A DNA stretch of 64,000 bases. Origin: Lacisediminihabitans sp040549525 (lineage in GTDB: Bacteria > Actinomycetota > Actinomycetes > Actinomycetales > Microbacteriaceae). Every line of letters starts with the position of its first letter. The first letter of the stretch is position 1. A program made the translations under genes and the position numbers. The stretch lies in NCBI RefSeq assembly GCF_040549525.1, contig NZ_JBEPTM010000009.1:51468-115467 (forward strand), in the 5' to 3' direction. This document shows, piece after piece, positions 42,859 through 52,419 of this stretch. The notes under the pieces were generated by a model. The model worked only from the letters and a program-made list of their open reading frames with translations, ran no database searches and had not been told where the DNA came from.

Positions 42859-43779
42859 ATGGAATCGCGCAGCCTCCCTGTACCGGACGGGCTCGCCGGG
42901 GAACGTGTCGACGCCGCCCTTGCGAAACTGATGGGCTTCTCGCGCAACTTCGCCGCGGAGATCGCCGAAGCCGGGGGAGTCGTCGCCGACGGAGTCACCC
43001 TGGGCAAATCGGATCGGTTGCGGGCCGAGAGCTGGCTCGAGGTCACCTGGCAGCCGAAGGTCGCTCCCTCGATCGAACCCGTCGTCGTGCCAGACCTCGG
43101 CATCGTGTACGACGATGACGACATCGTGGTGGTGGACAAACCCGTTGGCGTCGCGGCGCATCCCTCCGTGGGCTGGACCGGCCCGACAGTGCTCGGGGCG
43201 CTTGCGGGAGCGGGATTCCGTGTTTCAACATCGGGTGCCGCGGAGCGCGCGGGGATCGTGCATCGCCTCGATGCTGGCACGAGCGGCCTCATGGTCGTGG
43301 CGAAGAGTGAACGCGCCTACACGGAACTCAAGCGGCAGTTCCACGATCGCGAGGTCGACAAGATCTATCACGCTGTGGTGCAGGGACATCCGGATCCGCT
43401 CTCCGGAACTATCGATGCGCCGATCGGGCGGCATCCGTCGTCGAGCTGGAAGTTCGCGGTCACCTCGGACGGCAAGAACTCCGTGACTCACTACGAGACG
43501 CTCGAGGCTTTTCCCAGCGCCTCCCTGCTCGAAGTGCACCTGGAGACCGGCCGTACTCACCAGATCCGGGTTCATATGGCCGCCCAGCGGCACCCCTGCG
43601 TCGGCGATGCGATGTACGGAGCAGACCCCACGATCTCCGCGCGACTGGGCCTCACCCGGCAGTGGCTGCACGCGAAACAGCTCGGTTTCACGCACCCCGG
43701 AACACAGGAGAGGGTGCTCTTCACGAGCGAGTATCCGGCCGACCTGCAACACGCGCTCGACGTGCTCCGCGGCGACTGA
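42859..43779 (+). CDS. RluA/RluD-family pseudouridine synthase
   Basis: 306 residues. N-terminal S4 RNA-binding domain (LPVPDGLAGERVDAALAKLMGFSRNFAAEIAEAGGVVADG) and catalytic domain with GIVHRLDAGTSGLMVVAKS (catalytic Asp in HRLD) and ETGRTHQIRVHMAAQRHPCVGD. It isomerises uridine in rRNA, most likely 23S (RluD-like). It starts 8 bp after lspA, the usual lspA-rluD pairing. Confidence 0.93.
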   Translation: MESRSLPVPDGLAGERVDAALAKLMGFSRNFAAEIAEAGGVVADGVTLGKSDRLRAESWLEVTWQPKVAPSIEPVVVPDLGIVYDDDDIVVVDKPVGVAAHPSVGWTGPTVLGALAGAGFRVSTSGAAERAGIVHRLDAGTSGLMVVAKSERAYTELKRQFHDREVDKIYHAVVQGHPDPLSGTIDAPIGRHPSSSWKFAVTSDGKNSVTHYETLEAFPSASLLEVHLETGRTHQIRVHMAAQRHPCVGDAMYGADPTISARLGLTRQWLHAKQLGFTHPGTQERVLFTSEYPADLQHALDVLRGD

Positions 43780-43826
43780 CCGAGGCTTAAGCTGGATGCC
43801 CACCCCCGGTCAGTAAGGCTCAGGAA

Positions 43827-46800
43827 TTGCCCCACAGCAACGATTCATTCGTGCACCTGCACGTGCACAGCGAATATTCGATGCTCGATGGTGCCGCCCG
43901 CATCGGCCCGCTGATGAAGGCTGCTTCCGAGCAGGAGATGCCGGCCATAGCGATGACCGACCATGGCAACATGTTCGGCGCATACGACTTCTGGAAGCAG
44001 GCGACGGCGAACGGGGTGAAGCCGATCATCGGCACCGAGGCCTACATCACGCCCGGCACCGCGCGCCAGGACCGCACCAGGGTGAAGTGGGGCGCGAATC
44101 ACCAGAACCAGGATGACGTCGGCGGTTCGGGTTCGTACACGCACATGACACTGCTCTCGCAGAACAACGAGGGCATGCACAACCTGTTCCGGCTCTCCTC
44201 GCTCGCCTCGATCGAGGGCTACTACTTCAAGCCGCGCATGGACCGGGAGCTGCTCAGCACCTACAGCAGTGGCATCATCGCGACCACGGGCTGCGTGGGA
44301 GGCGAGGTGCAGACGAGGCTGCGTCTCGGCCAGTACGAGGAGGCCCGACAAGCCGCGGCCGATTTCCGGGACATCTTCGGCGAGGGCAACTTCTTCGCCG
44401 AGGTCATGGACCACGGAATCGATATCGAGCGCCGCACCATGGAGGACCTGCTGCGGCTCGCCAAAGACCTGAACCTCCCCCTGCTGGCGACAAACGACCT
44501 TCACTACACGCACGCCCACGATTCCACCGCTCACGCTGCGCTGCTCTGCGTGCAGTCCGCCTCGACGCTCGACGATCCCAACCGCTTCAAGTTCGACTCG
44601 AACGAGTTCTACCTCAAGTCGGCCGCCGAGATGCGACACCTGTTCCGCGATCATCCCGAAGCCTGCGACAACACGCTGCTCATCGCCGAGCGGTGCGACG
44701 TGACCTTCGAACACCGCAACCTCATGCCGCGCTTCCCGGTGCCGGAAGGGGAGACCGAGGCCACCTGGTTCGAGAAGGAAGTGAACGCCGGCATGCTGCG
44801 GCGCTTCCACAATGCGCCATCGGAGGCGCATCTCGCCCAGGCGAAGTACGAGGTCGATGTGATCAAGCAGATGGGATTCCCCGGCTACTTCCTCGTCGTG
44901 GCGGACTTCATCACCTGGGCGAAGGCGCAGGGCATCCGCGTCGGGCCGGGGCGTGGATCCGCCGCCGGGTCCATGGCCTCCTACGCGATGGGCATCACCG
45001 AACTCGACCCGCTTGCGCACGGCCTCATCTTCGAGCGGTTCCTCAACCCCGAGCGCGTATCGATGCCCGATGTGGATGTCGACTTCGATGATCGGCGACG
45101 CGGTGAGGTCATCCGCTACGTCACCGAGAAGTACGGCGACGACAGGGTCGCGCAGATCGTCACCTACGGCACGATCAAGGCCAAGCAGGCCCTCAAGGAC
45201 TCGGCTCGAGTGCTCGGCATGCCCTATTCGGTGGGCGAGAAGCTCACCAAGGCGATGCCCCCGGCCATCATGGGCAAGGACATCACCCTCGGCGAGGTGC
45301 TCGACAAGGCCTCCCCGCGCTGGAAGGAGGCCGCGGACTTCCGTGCGGTGCTCGAGACGGACCGGGATGCCGCGACGGTCTTCGAGACGGCGCAGGGTAT
45401 CGAGAACCTCAAGCGCCAGTGGGGAGTGCACGCCGCGGGGGTCATCCTCTCGGCCGAGCCGCTCATCGACGTGCTGCCGATCATGAAGCGCGAAGACGAC
45501 GGCGCGATCATCACCCAGTTCGACCAGCCCCCGCTGGAGTCCCTCGGACTCATCAAGATGGACTTCCTCGGGCTCCGGAACCTCACCGTCATCGAAGACG
45601 CGCTGAGGATGATCGAGAAGAACTCCGGCTCCACACTCGTGATCGAAGATCTCGACCTCGATGCCGACCAGAAGACCTACGACCTCCTCGCCCGCGGCGA
45701 CACGCTCGGCGTGTTCCAGTTGGACGGCGGGCCCATGCGCTCGCTGCTCAAGCAGCTCAAGCCGACCAACTTCGAAGACATCTCCGCGGTCATCGCCCTG
45801 TACCGCCCGGGTCCGATGGGCATGAACTCCCACACGAACTACGCGCTGCGCAAGAACGGCCTGCAGACGATCGATGCGATCCATCCCGAGCTCGCGGAGC
45901 CGCTGCGCGAGAGTCTCGGCATCACCTACGGCCTCATCGTCTACCAGGAGCAGGTGATGTCGGTCGCCCAGAAGGTGGCCGGATTCACCCTCGGCCAGGC
46001 CGACGTTCTTCGGCGGGCGATGGGCAAGAAGAAGAAGTCGGAGCTCGACAAGCAGTACGCCGACTTCGAGGCCGGGATGACCGGCAACGGCTACAGCGCC
46101 CAGGCGGTGAAGGTGCTCTGGGACACCCTGATGCCCTTCGCCGACTACGCCTTCAACAAGGCCCACAGCGCCGGCTACGGCGTGCTGAGCTACTGGACCG
46201 CCTACCTCAAGGCGAATCATCCCGCCGAGTACATGGCGGCGCTCCTCACGAGCGTCGGGGACTCGAAGGACAAGCTCGGCATGTATCTGAGCGAGTGCCG
46301 TCGCATGGGTATCCGGGTGCTGGCTCCGGACGTGAACGAGTCGAGCGGGGACTTCACCGCGGTGCCGAGTGAGATCGGCGGCGTCGGCGACATCCGCTTC
46401 GGGCTCGGCGCGATCCGCAACGTCGGAACGAACGTGGTCGAGGCGATCGCGAAGTCCCGGGAGGAGAAGGGCCGTTTCGAGTCATTCCACGACTTCCTGC
46501 GCAAGGTGCCGATCCAGGTGGCGAACAAGCGCACCGTCGAGTCACTCATCAAGTCGGGTGCCTTCGATTCGACGGCTGCGACCCGCAGGGCGCTGCTGGA
46601 GATCCATGAGGATGCCATCGACTCCGCGGTGAGCGACAAGAGGGCCGAAGCCAACGGCCAGGTCGGTTTCGACTTCGACAGCCTCTGGGACGAGCCCCAG
46701 GCCGTCAACCAGGTGCCCGACCGGCCCGAATGGTCGAAGCGCGACAAGCTCGCGTTCGAGCGCGAGATGCTCGGGCTGTACGTGTCCGATCATCCGCTCG

Positions 46801-47366
46801 CCGGTCTCGAGCTCCAGCTCGCCAAGCTCGCCGGTTCGACGATCACCGAGGTTCTCGCGGGAGAGGTCGCCGGCGACGGGGAACATGTGACAGTTGCGGG
46901 ACTGATCACCTCGGTGCAGCATCGCACGGCACGAAATTCCGGCAACCAGTACGGCCTCATCACTGTCGAAGACTTCGCGGGGGAGATCACGGTGATGTTC
47001 CTGGGCAAGGCCTACCAGGAGTTCTCGCCAGCCCTCACCAACGATGCCATCGTCGTCGTGCGCGGACGGGTCAGCATGCGCGACGACGGAATGAACCTGC
47101 ACGCGTCGAGCATGTTCACGCCCGATCTCGGCCAGAGCCTCGGGTCGGGCCCCCTTACGATCTCGATGCCCGAATTCCGGGCGACGACGGATGTGGTGAC
47201 GCAGTTGAACGACGTGCTCATCCGGCATTCCGGCGATACCGAAGTGCGGCTCAAGCTCGTCAAGGGCGAGACAGCGCGGGTGTTCGAGATCCCGTTCCCG
47301 GTGTCCGTCAACGCCGACCTCTACGGCGAGCTCAAGTCGCTCCTCGGTCCCAACTGCGTGGTCTGA
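43827..47366 (+). CDS. dnaE: DNA polymerase III alpha subunit
   Basis: 1179 residues; TTG start with CAGGA just before. PHP domain first (FVHLHVHSEYSMLDGAARI, MTDHGNMFG), then the C-family polymerase core with GPGRGSAAGSMASYAMG and the catalytic PDVDVDFDDRRRGEVI (about 412-425), LYRPGPMGM, and a C-terminal OB fold (VTVAGLITSVQHRTARNSGNQ, about 1012-1090). It is the replicative polymerase of actinobacterial DnaE1 type. Its 3' end is 3 bp from a convergent gene, with no terminator seen. Confidence 0.97.
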   Translation: MPHSNDSFVHLHVHSEYSMLDGAARIGPLMKAASEQEMPAIAMTDHGNMFGAYDFWKQATANGVKPIIGTEAYITPGTARQDRTRVKWGANHQNQDDVGGSGSYTHMTLLSQNNEGMHNLFRLSSLASIEGYYFKPRMDRELLSTYSSGIIATTGCVGGEVQTRLRLGQYEEARQAAADFRDIFGEGNFFAEVMDHGIDIERRTMEDLLRLAKDLNLPLLATNDLHYTHAHDSTAHAALLCVQSASTLDDPNRFKFDSNEFYLKSAAEMRHLFRDHPEACDNTLLIAERCDVTFEHRNLMPRFPVPEGETEATWFEKEVNAGMLRRFHNAPSEAHLAQAKYEVDVIKQMGFPGYFLVVADFITWAKAQGIRVGPGRGSAAGSMASYAMGITELDPLAHGLIFERFLNPERVSMPDVDVDFDDRRRGEVIRYVTEKYGDDRVAQIVTYGTIKAKQALKDSARVLGMPYSVGEKLTKAMPPAIMGKDITLGEVLDKASPRWKEAADFRAVLETDRDAATVFETAQGIENLKRQWGVHAAGVILSAEPLIDVLPIMKREDDGAIITQFDQPPLESLGLIKMDFLGLRNLTVIEDALRMIEKNSGSTLVIEDLDLDADQKTYDLLARGDTLGVFQLDGGPMRSLLKQLKPTNFEDISAVIALYRPGPMGMNSHTNYALRKNGLQTIDAIHPELAEPLRESLGITYGLIVYQEQVMSVAQKVAGFTLGQADVLRRAMGKKKKSELDKQYADFEAGMTGNGYSAQAVKVLWDTLMPFADYAFNKAHSAGYGVLSYWTAYLKANHPAEYMAALLTSVGDSKDKLGMYLSECRRMGIRVLAPDVNESSGDFTAVPSEIGGVGDIRFGLGAIRNVGTNVVEAIAKSREEKGRFESFHDFLRKVPIQVANKRTVESLIKSGAFDSTAATRRALLEIHEDAIDSAVSDKRAEANGQVGFDFDSLWDEPQAVNQVPDRPEWSKRDKLAFEREMLGLYVSDHPLAGLELQLAKLAGSTITEVLAGEVAGDGEHVTVAGLITSVQHRTARNSGNQYGLITVEDFAGEITVMFLGKAYQEFSPALTNDAIVVVRGRVSMRDDGMNLHASSMFTPDLGQSLGSGPLTISMPEFRATTDVVTQLNDVLIRHSGDTEVRLKLVKGETARVFEIPFPVSVNADLYGELKSLLGPNCVV

Positions 47367-47369
47367 CGG

Positions 47370-48020
47370 TCAGGGCTGAAGCACGATCGGGGGATAGCTG
47401 ATGCGGGTGGAATACCAGTTCCACCGAGCGCCGGCGGTCTGTTCGATGTACGCGTACACCGGCTGGTTCGCGGGAAGGCTCGAGTAGGCCACCGAGATCG
47501 ACGCGGTGCCGTTCACCACTCTCGAACCGAGCCCAGACACGCCCGGCAGGAACGACAGGCCCTGAACGGTGAAGGTGACTGGGCCGAATGTCTCCACAGC
47601 AAAGGAGATGACGTAAGTCGCGGGAGATGTGTTGCCGTAGGCGCCCGGCTCGAAATGGGCCTGGGCGACGGGGTTGCGGCTCGGTGTGACCGTGCGGTCG
47701 AAGCCCGCGTAGGGGGTCGCGGCGTCCGTCTGCACGATCGTTGGCATGATCAGCGTGGTGTTGGTGCGCCCGAGGCCGATGGTCTTGGTGGGACTGAGGG
47801 TGTCGATCGTGCGGAACCATACGTGGGACGGAATGTAGCGATTCGAGGGCGCGTAGGCGAGGGCCACATCGCGCAGGTCGAGAGTGTCGGTGAACGAGTC
47901 GACATCGGCCGAGGTCCGGTCGAACGCGGTGTGGGTGAGCTCAGTGCTGTCGAGCTCAGGGCTGTCGAGCTCTGTGCTGTCGAGTTGCGGGCTCGTGGCG
48001 CGGGAATCGATGGTGGTCAT
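47370..48020 (-). CDS. Hypothetical protein with LDSxEL repeat, no recognised family
   Basis: 216 residues from the ATG at 48020, preceded by a strong GAGGAGG. Residues 13-28 carry a short tandem repeat (LDSTELDSPELDSTEL) mirrored in the DNA as repeated GTCGAGCTC. The rest is beta-strand-like and rich in Thr, Ser, Val, Tyr with one Trp pair (RWNWYSTRISYPP). No signal peptide, membrane segment, or catalytic motif is seen. Not recognised; the composition fits a beta-sandwich. It may be followed in the same transcript by nothing, since it meets dnaE tail to tail. The good ribosome binding site supports that it is real. Confidence 0.7.
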   Translation of the reverse strand: MTTIDSRATSPQLDSTELDSPELDSTELTHTAFDRTSADVDSFTDTLDLRDVALAYAPSNRYIPSHVWFRTIDTLSPTKTIGLGRTNTTLIMPTIVQTDAATPYAGFDRTVTPSRNPVAQAHFEPGAYGNTSPATYVISFAVETFGPVTFTVQGLSFLPGVSGLGSRVVNGTASISVAYSSLPANQPVYAYIEQTAGARWNWYSTRISYPPIVLQP

Positions 48021-48117
48021 GGAATCCTCCTCAGTATCGGGACGTGGTTGTGCCGATACCCCTAGGAGCACACCGGCCACGTCCAGATACACGCGAGGGC
48101 GCGCGGCGTCGTGTCGA

Positions 48118-48636
48118 CTAGACCGTCTCGCCCGGCTTCAGGTAGGTGCGCTCGTGATAGAGCAGCGCGGCATCCGGTTCGCCAAGGGCGCCCTCTTCGA
48201 CCTGCACGACGACGACGACGTTGTTGGCGACGGGGAAGCGCTCGACGATGCGCCCGACCATCCACGAGGTGACGCCCTCGAGGATCGGGAGGCCGTGCGG
48301 TCCCGGCGCCCAGTGGTCGCCTTCGAAGCGCAGGTCGTGGTCGCCGGACATCCGCTCGGCCAAGTGACGCGTCCGGGCTCCCATGGTCTGGATGGCCACC
48401 CAGTCCGTTCCGGCGACGGCGGGCCACGCGCTGGCCACCTTCGCCATGTTGAAGGTCGCGAGCGGCGGCACGGCAGCGAGTGAGGCGAGCGATGTCGCGG
48501 TGAATCCGACGGGCTTGCCCTCGGGGGTGAGCGCGGTGATCACGACGACACCGGCGGCATGCCGACGGAAGGCGTGCTTGAACGCGGCGATACCGTCCGG
48601 CTCTTCCGGGGTGATCACGGGCGCTGTCTCATCCAT
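48118..48636 (-). CDS. Flavin reductase-like (FMN-binding split barrel) protein
   Basis: 172 residues. FKHAFRRHAAGVVVITALTPEGKPVGFTATSLASLAAVPPLATFNMAKVASAWPAV is the flavin reductase domain hallmark (GFTATS and the following flavin phosphate site), and SWMVGRIVERFPV follows. Members reduce FMN/FAD with NAD(P)H or act as oxygenase partners. No oxygenase gene is near, so the partner is unknown. Divergent from hisD. Confidence 0.88.
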   Translation of the reverse strand: MDETAPVITPEEPDGIAAFKHAFRRHAAGVVVITALTPEGKPVGFTATSLASLAAVPPLATFNMAKVASAWPAVAGTDWVAIQTMGARTRHLAERMSGDHDLRFEGDHWAPGPHGLPILEGVTSWMVGRIVERFPVANNVVVVVQVEEGALGEPDAALLYHERTYLKPGETV

Positions 48637-48731
48637 ACGGCTATCAATTCTGTCTCGACTGGCGATATTCCCCTGGCGGTCAGGTGACTCCCACGAAGGT
48701 GCCAGAGAGGGTCCCCTAGGATTGGCTCGCC

Positions 48732-50042
48732 ATGATCCAGACCATTGACCTTCGGGGACTTAAGCCTAGCCGCGCCGAACTGCTCGCCCTCGTTCCGAGG
48801 TCACTAACCGACGTAAACGCCGCGTCGGCAATCGCGCAGGAGCTCATCTCGGAGGTGCGAGAGCGGGGCGAGGAGGCCCTTCTCGACCAGGCCGAACGGT
48901 TCGACGGCGTGCGTCCGGCGCTGGTGCGGCAGGATGTCGCGCACATCTCGGCAGCCGTGAGGGCCCTCAGCGTTCCGGTACGCGACGCCCTCGAAGAGGC
49001 GATCGTGCGCGTGCGGGCCGCCTCTGAAGCCCAGTTGCCCTCGCCGCGCGTGACCACTCTCGGGCCTGGCGCCGAGGTCATCCAGCGCTGGAGCCCGGTT
49101 GCCCGCGTCGGCTTGTATGTGCCCGGCGGCAAGGCCGTGTATCCCTCGAGCGTCGTCATGAACGTGGTGCCAGCCCAGGTCGCGGGGGTGTCTTCCGTGG
49201 CGCTCGCCTCGCCGGCGCAACGACAGTTCGACGGAAACATCCACCCCACCATCCTCGGAGCGGCCGGGCTTCTCGGCATCGACGAGGTCTACGCCATGGG
49301 CGGCGCCGGGGCGATCGGCGCCTTCGCCTGGGGGGTGCCCGGTCTCAGCCTCGATCCCGTGCAGGTCATCACCGGCCCGGGCAACGTCTACGTGGCCGCG
49401 GCCAAGCGCATCGTGCGCGGCCAGGTCGGTATCGACTCCGAGGCCGGGCCCACCGAGATCCTGGTGATCGCGGATGCCACGGCCGATCCCTTTCTCGTCG
49501 CGACCGACCTGATCAGCCAGGCCGAGCACGACGAACTCGCCGCGTCGGTGCTGGTCACGGACTCTGTGGACCTCGCCGACCGTGTGCAGGAGGAGCTCCT
49601 CAGGCTCGCCCCCCTCACGCCGCACAGCTCTCGCGTCGACATCTCGCTTCGCGGGGTCCAGTCGGCAGTCGTGCTCGTCGACACCATGGTGGCTGCGGCG
49701 GCATTCAGCAACGTCTACGGTCCGGAGCACCTCGAGATCCAGACCGCCGATCCGGGCCAGGTGCTCGATCTCATCGAGAGTGCCGGCGCGATCTTCCTCG
49801 GAGCGCACTCGCCCGTCAGCCTCGGCGACTACCTCGCCGGGTCGAACCACGTGCTCCCCACCGGAGGGCAGGCGAGATTCACTCCCGGGCTCGGCGCCTA
49901 CACCTTCCTGCGCCCCCAGCAGGTGATCCGCTACGACCGCGGCGCACTCAAGGCTGTGCAAGAGAGGGTGGTCGCGCTGGCGACCGCCGAAGACCTGCCG
50001 GCGCACGCCGCCGCGATCACTGCGCGGTTCACCGAACGGTAG
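48732..50042 (+). CDS. hisD: Histidinol dehydrogenase
   Basis: 436 residues. YVPGGKAVYPSSVVMNVVPAQVAGV, GPGNVYVAAAKRIVRGQVGIDSEAGPTE, the zinc and catalytic residues in DLISQAEHDE and SNVYGPEHLEIQT are present. It oxidises L-histidinol to histidine in two NAD steps, the last step of histidine synthesis. The other his genes are not in the window. A TAGGAT box lies 9 nt before the ATG, so the leader is very short or absent. Confidence 0.97.
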   Translation: MIQTIDLRGLKPSRAELLALVPRSLTDVNAASAIAQELISEVRERGEEALLDQAERFDGVRPALVRQDVAHISAAVRALSVPVRDALEEAIVRVRAASEAQLPSPRVTTLGPGAEVIQRWSPVARVGLYVPGGKAVYPSSVVMNVVPAQVAGVSSVALASPAQRQFDGNIHPTILGAAGLLGIDEVYAMGGAGAIGAFAWGVPGLSLDPVQVITGPGNVYVAAAKRIVRGQVGIDSEAGPTEILVIADATADPFLVATDLISQAEHDELAASVLVTDSVDLADRVQEELLRLAPLTPHSSRVDISLRGVQSAVVLVDTMVAAAAFSNVYGPEHLEIQTADPGQVLDLIESAGAIFLGAHSPVSLGDYLAGSNHVLPTGGQARFTPGLGAYTFLRPQQVIRYDRGALKAVQERVVALATAEDLPAHAAAITARFTER

Positions 50043-50085
50043 CGCATGCCTCGGGTGAGCCGTGGCGCGGTATCCTGTCAGCACC

Positions 50086-50559
50086 ATGTTCTGCCCCTTC
50101 TGCAGGTATCCCGATTCCCGTGTCATCGACTCGCGAACGAGCGACGACGGCATGTCCATCCGCCGCCGCCGCCAGTGTCCGGATTGCGGCCGACGCTTCT
50201 CCACCACCGAGACCGCGAGTCTCAACGTCGTGAAGCGCAGCGGCGTCGTGCAGCCCTTCAGCCGGGAGAAGATCGTCTCCGGCGTGCGTAAGGCCTGCCA
50301 GGGCAGACCGGTCACCGACACGGATCTCGCCATGCTCGCCCAGCGGGTCGAGGAGACCATTCGTGCCACCGGGGCGTCCCAGGTGGATGCCAACGACATC
50401 GGACTCGCGATCCTCCCACCACTGCGGGAGCTCGACGAGGTCGCCTACCTGCGCTTCGCCAGCGTGTACCAGGGCTTCGACTCCCTCGAGGACTTCGAGG
50501 CGGCCATCACGCTCCTCCGGGTCGAACACGACGCCTCAGCAGAGGTCTCCGAGAACTGA
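50086..50559 (+). CDS. nrdR: Transcriptional repressor NrdR
   Basis: 157 residues from the ATG at 50086; an upstream ATG at 50062 is out of the conserved part. Zinc ribbon MFCPFCRYPDSRVIDSR...CPDCGRRFSTTE, then the ATP-cone (VVKRSGVVQPFSREKIVSGVRKACQGRPV). NrdR binds NrdR boxes and represses ribonucleotide reductase genes when dATP is high. No nrd genes are in the window. TATCCT 9 nt before the ATG suggests a very short leader. Confidence 0.97.
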   Translation: MFCPFCRYPDSRVIDSRTSDDGMSIRRRRQCPDCGRRFSTTETASLNVVKRSGVVQPFSREKIVSGVRKACQGRPVTDTDLAMLAQRVEETIRATGASQVDANDIGLAILPPLRELDEVAYLRFASVYQGFDSLEDFEAAITLLRVEHDASAEVSEN

Positions 50560-50592
50560 AGGCGGTCGCCGGGCCGGTAGCCTGAACCTGGC

Positions 50593-51621
50593 ATGTATCG
50601 ACTACTCTTCAGGCTCGTCCTCACCCGGCTCGACCCGGAGACCGCGCACCACCTCGCGTTCGACGTGATCCGCTGGCTTCCTCGCATCGGACTCGGCGCG
50701 ATCCTCCGTCGGCTCAGTCGGCCCGGCCCCTCCCTCGCGGTCGACACCCTCGGCCTGAGATTCGCCTCACCCTTCGGTGTCGCCGCCGGTTTCGACAAGG
50801 ACGGCCGCGCCATCCGGGGCCTCGGCCAGCTCGGATTCGGCCACGTGGAGGTGGGTACCATCACGGCGATCGCGCAGCCGGGAAACGACCGCCCGCGCCT
50901 GTTCCGCCTGATCCCCGACAGCGCGGTGATCAACCGCATGGGCTTCAATAATCGCGGAGCGGCGGATGCGGCCCCTCGATTCGCGCGCGAGCTCGCCCGC
51001 GGCATCCGCCCCGTCATCGGCGCGAACATCGGCAAGAGCCGCGTCGTGGACGTGGATGACGCGATCGCCGACTATCTCGTCAGCGCTCGCCTGCTCGCTC
51101 CGGTCAGCGACTATCTCGCCGTGAACGTGAGTTCCCCGAACACTCCTGGACTGCGGGGACTGCAGGAGCTCGACAAGCTCACCCCCCTGCTCACCGCCGT
51201 CAATGACGCGGCGGGAGACACCCCCGTGCTCGTGAAGATCGCGCCGGACCTCACCGACGACCAGGTGCGACGAATAGCCGAACTCGCGGTGGAACTCGGG
51301 CTCGCGGGCATCATCGCCACCAATACGACCCTGTCCCGTGACGGACTGGTGACGGATGCCGCGATCGTCGAGGCTGCGGGAGCCGGAGGGCTCTCCGGTG
51401 CCCCACTCGCCGCCCGGTCGCTCGCGGTCCTGCGTATCATCCGCACCGCAGTGCCGCAGGACTTCTGCGTGATCTCCGTCGGGGGAGTGGACACCGCCGC
51501 CGATGTCGCCGAACGCCTCGCCGCCGGTGCGACTCTCGTGCAGGGCTATACCGCGTTCCTCTACCGCGGACCACTGTGGGCCCGCTCGGTCAACCGCGGG
51601 CTGGAGAAACTCCGCTCCTGA
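50593..51621 (+). CDS. pyrD: Dihydroorotate dehydrogenase (quinone), class 2
   Basis: 342 residues. Class 2 features: an N-terminal amphipathic quinone tunnel (MYRLLFRLVLTRLDPETAHHLAFDVI), FGVAAGFDKDGRAIRG, NRMGFNNRGA, the catalytic Ser in VNVSSPNTPGLRGLQ, KIAPDLTDDQ and GGVDTAADVAERLAAGATLVQGYTAFLYRGP. It oxidises dihydroorotate to orotate using FMN and menaquinone at the membrane. Third of a plus-strand trio with hisD and nrdR. Confidence 0.96.
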   Translation: MYRLLFRLVLTRLDPETAHHLAFDVIRWLPRIGLGAILRRLSRPGPSLAVDTLGLRFASPFGVAAGFDKDGRAIRGLGQLGFGHVEVGTITAIAQPGNDRPRLFRLIPDSAVINRMGFNNRGAADAAPRFARELARGIRPVIGANIGKSRVVDVDDAIADYLVSARLLAPVSDYLAVNVSSPNTPGLRGLQELDKLTPLLTAVNDAAGDTPVLVKIAPDLTDDQVRRIAELAVELGLAGIIATNTTLSRDGLVTDAAIVEAAGAGGLSGAPLAARSLAVLRIIRTAVPQDFCVISVGGVDTAADVAERLAAGATLVQGYTAFLYRGPLWARSVNRGLEKLRS

Positions 51622-51651
51622 CAGGCTCACTCGCGCGAATCCGGGCGCATA

Positions 51652-51689
51652 CGGACATTCGGGGCGGGCGCGCCGGCCCGGTGTGTCCG
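51652..51689. other. Nested hairpin between convergent genes
   Basis: CGGACA (51652-51657) and TGTCCG (51684-51689) enclose a GC-only inner palindrome (GGGCG...GCCC). It lies between pyrD (plus) and the DUF3043 gene (minus) and could act as a weak bidirectional transcription end; no T tract is seen. Confidence 0.35.
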
Positions 51690-51790
51690 CAGTCGCCCGG
51701 AGTGCGCGGGACGACAGGCAGCCCGTGGTCCGAACCGGTCGAAACTCTCCCGGGACGAAAACCTTGCCGCAGAACCCTCGGCCGCGACAC

Positions 51791-52378
51791 TCAGGTCGGG
51801 AAGGCTCCGCGCTTCACCTGCGGCTTCGGAAGGCGCATGGGACGCAGCTGGAGAGCCCTCATGGCGGTGTACCAGCGGTTGCCCTTCTGCACCTTGTCTT
51901 CCCCGTACTTTGCGGTGAGCTTGCGCTGGATCAGCACGCCGGCGACGATGCAGTCGATCACGGCGATGAGGAAGAATCCCCAGAGCGCGAAGATGGCGAT
52001 CGACTGGACCACGGCGTTGTTGATGAAGGTGAGGATGATCACCAGGAACATCACCGGGATGATCAGTTCGCCGACACTCCAGCGGGCGTCGACGTAATCG
52101 CGGATGTAGCGTCGCTGCACACCCTTGTCTTTCGTCGGCAGGTACTTCTCATCGCCGTTCGCCATGCCGATGCGCGCCTTCTCGCGCGCCTCGTTCATCT
52201 TGGCGCGGGACGCCTTATTGCCGGCCTTGCGGTCGCTCGACACGAGCGGGCGCATGTTCGCTGCCTCGCGCTCCTTGCGCGTCGGCGTGGCGTGACCCTT
52301 GCCGCTCGAAATGCTGTCGGTGTTGAGGTCGTAACCGGCCGCCGGGTCGGTCTTGCTCGAACTGTCTGACTTGGCCAC
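51791..52378 (-). CDS. DUF3043 membrane protein
   Basis: 195 residues, GTG start. A charged N-terminus (GKGHATPTRKEREAANMRPLVSSDRKAGNKASRAKM) typical of DUF3043, then RRYIRDYVDARWSVGEL and two membrane segments (about 108-127 and 131-152), and a short tail. Conserved in actinobacteria near the respiratory cluster; function unknown. Divergent from the M20 peptidase. Confidence 0.88.
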   Translation of the reverse strand: MAKSDSSSKTDPAAGYDLNTDSISSGKGHATPTRKEREAANMRPLVSSDRKAGNKASRAKMNEAREKARIGMANGDEKYLPTKDKGVQRRYIRDYVDARWSVGELIIPVMFLVIILTFINNAVVQSIAIFALWGFFLIAVIDCIVAGVLIQRKLTAKYGEDKVQKGNRWYTAMRALQLRPMRLPKPQVKRGAFPT

Positions 52379-52406
52379 TGGAGATTCCTACCGATCGATG
52401 TCTGCT

Positions 52407-52412
52407 TAAGAT
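52407..52412 (+). promoter_or_regulatory. -10 box of a leaderless promoter
   Basis: TAAGAT, 7 nt before the ATG at 52420. Confidence 0.45.
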
Positions 52413-52419
52413 TACCTTC

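Noticed and set aside
43845..46220. 791-residue minus-strand open frame
   Set aside because: Complete antisense of dnaE; long antisense frames are expected at this GC content and it has no domain.
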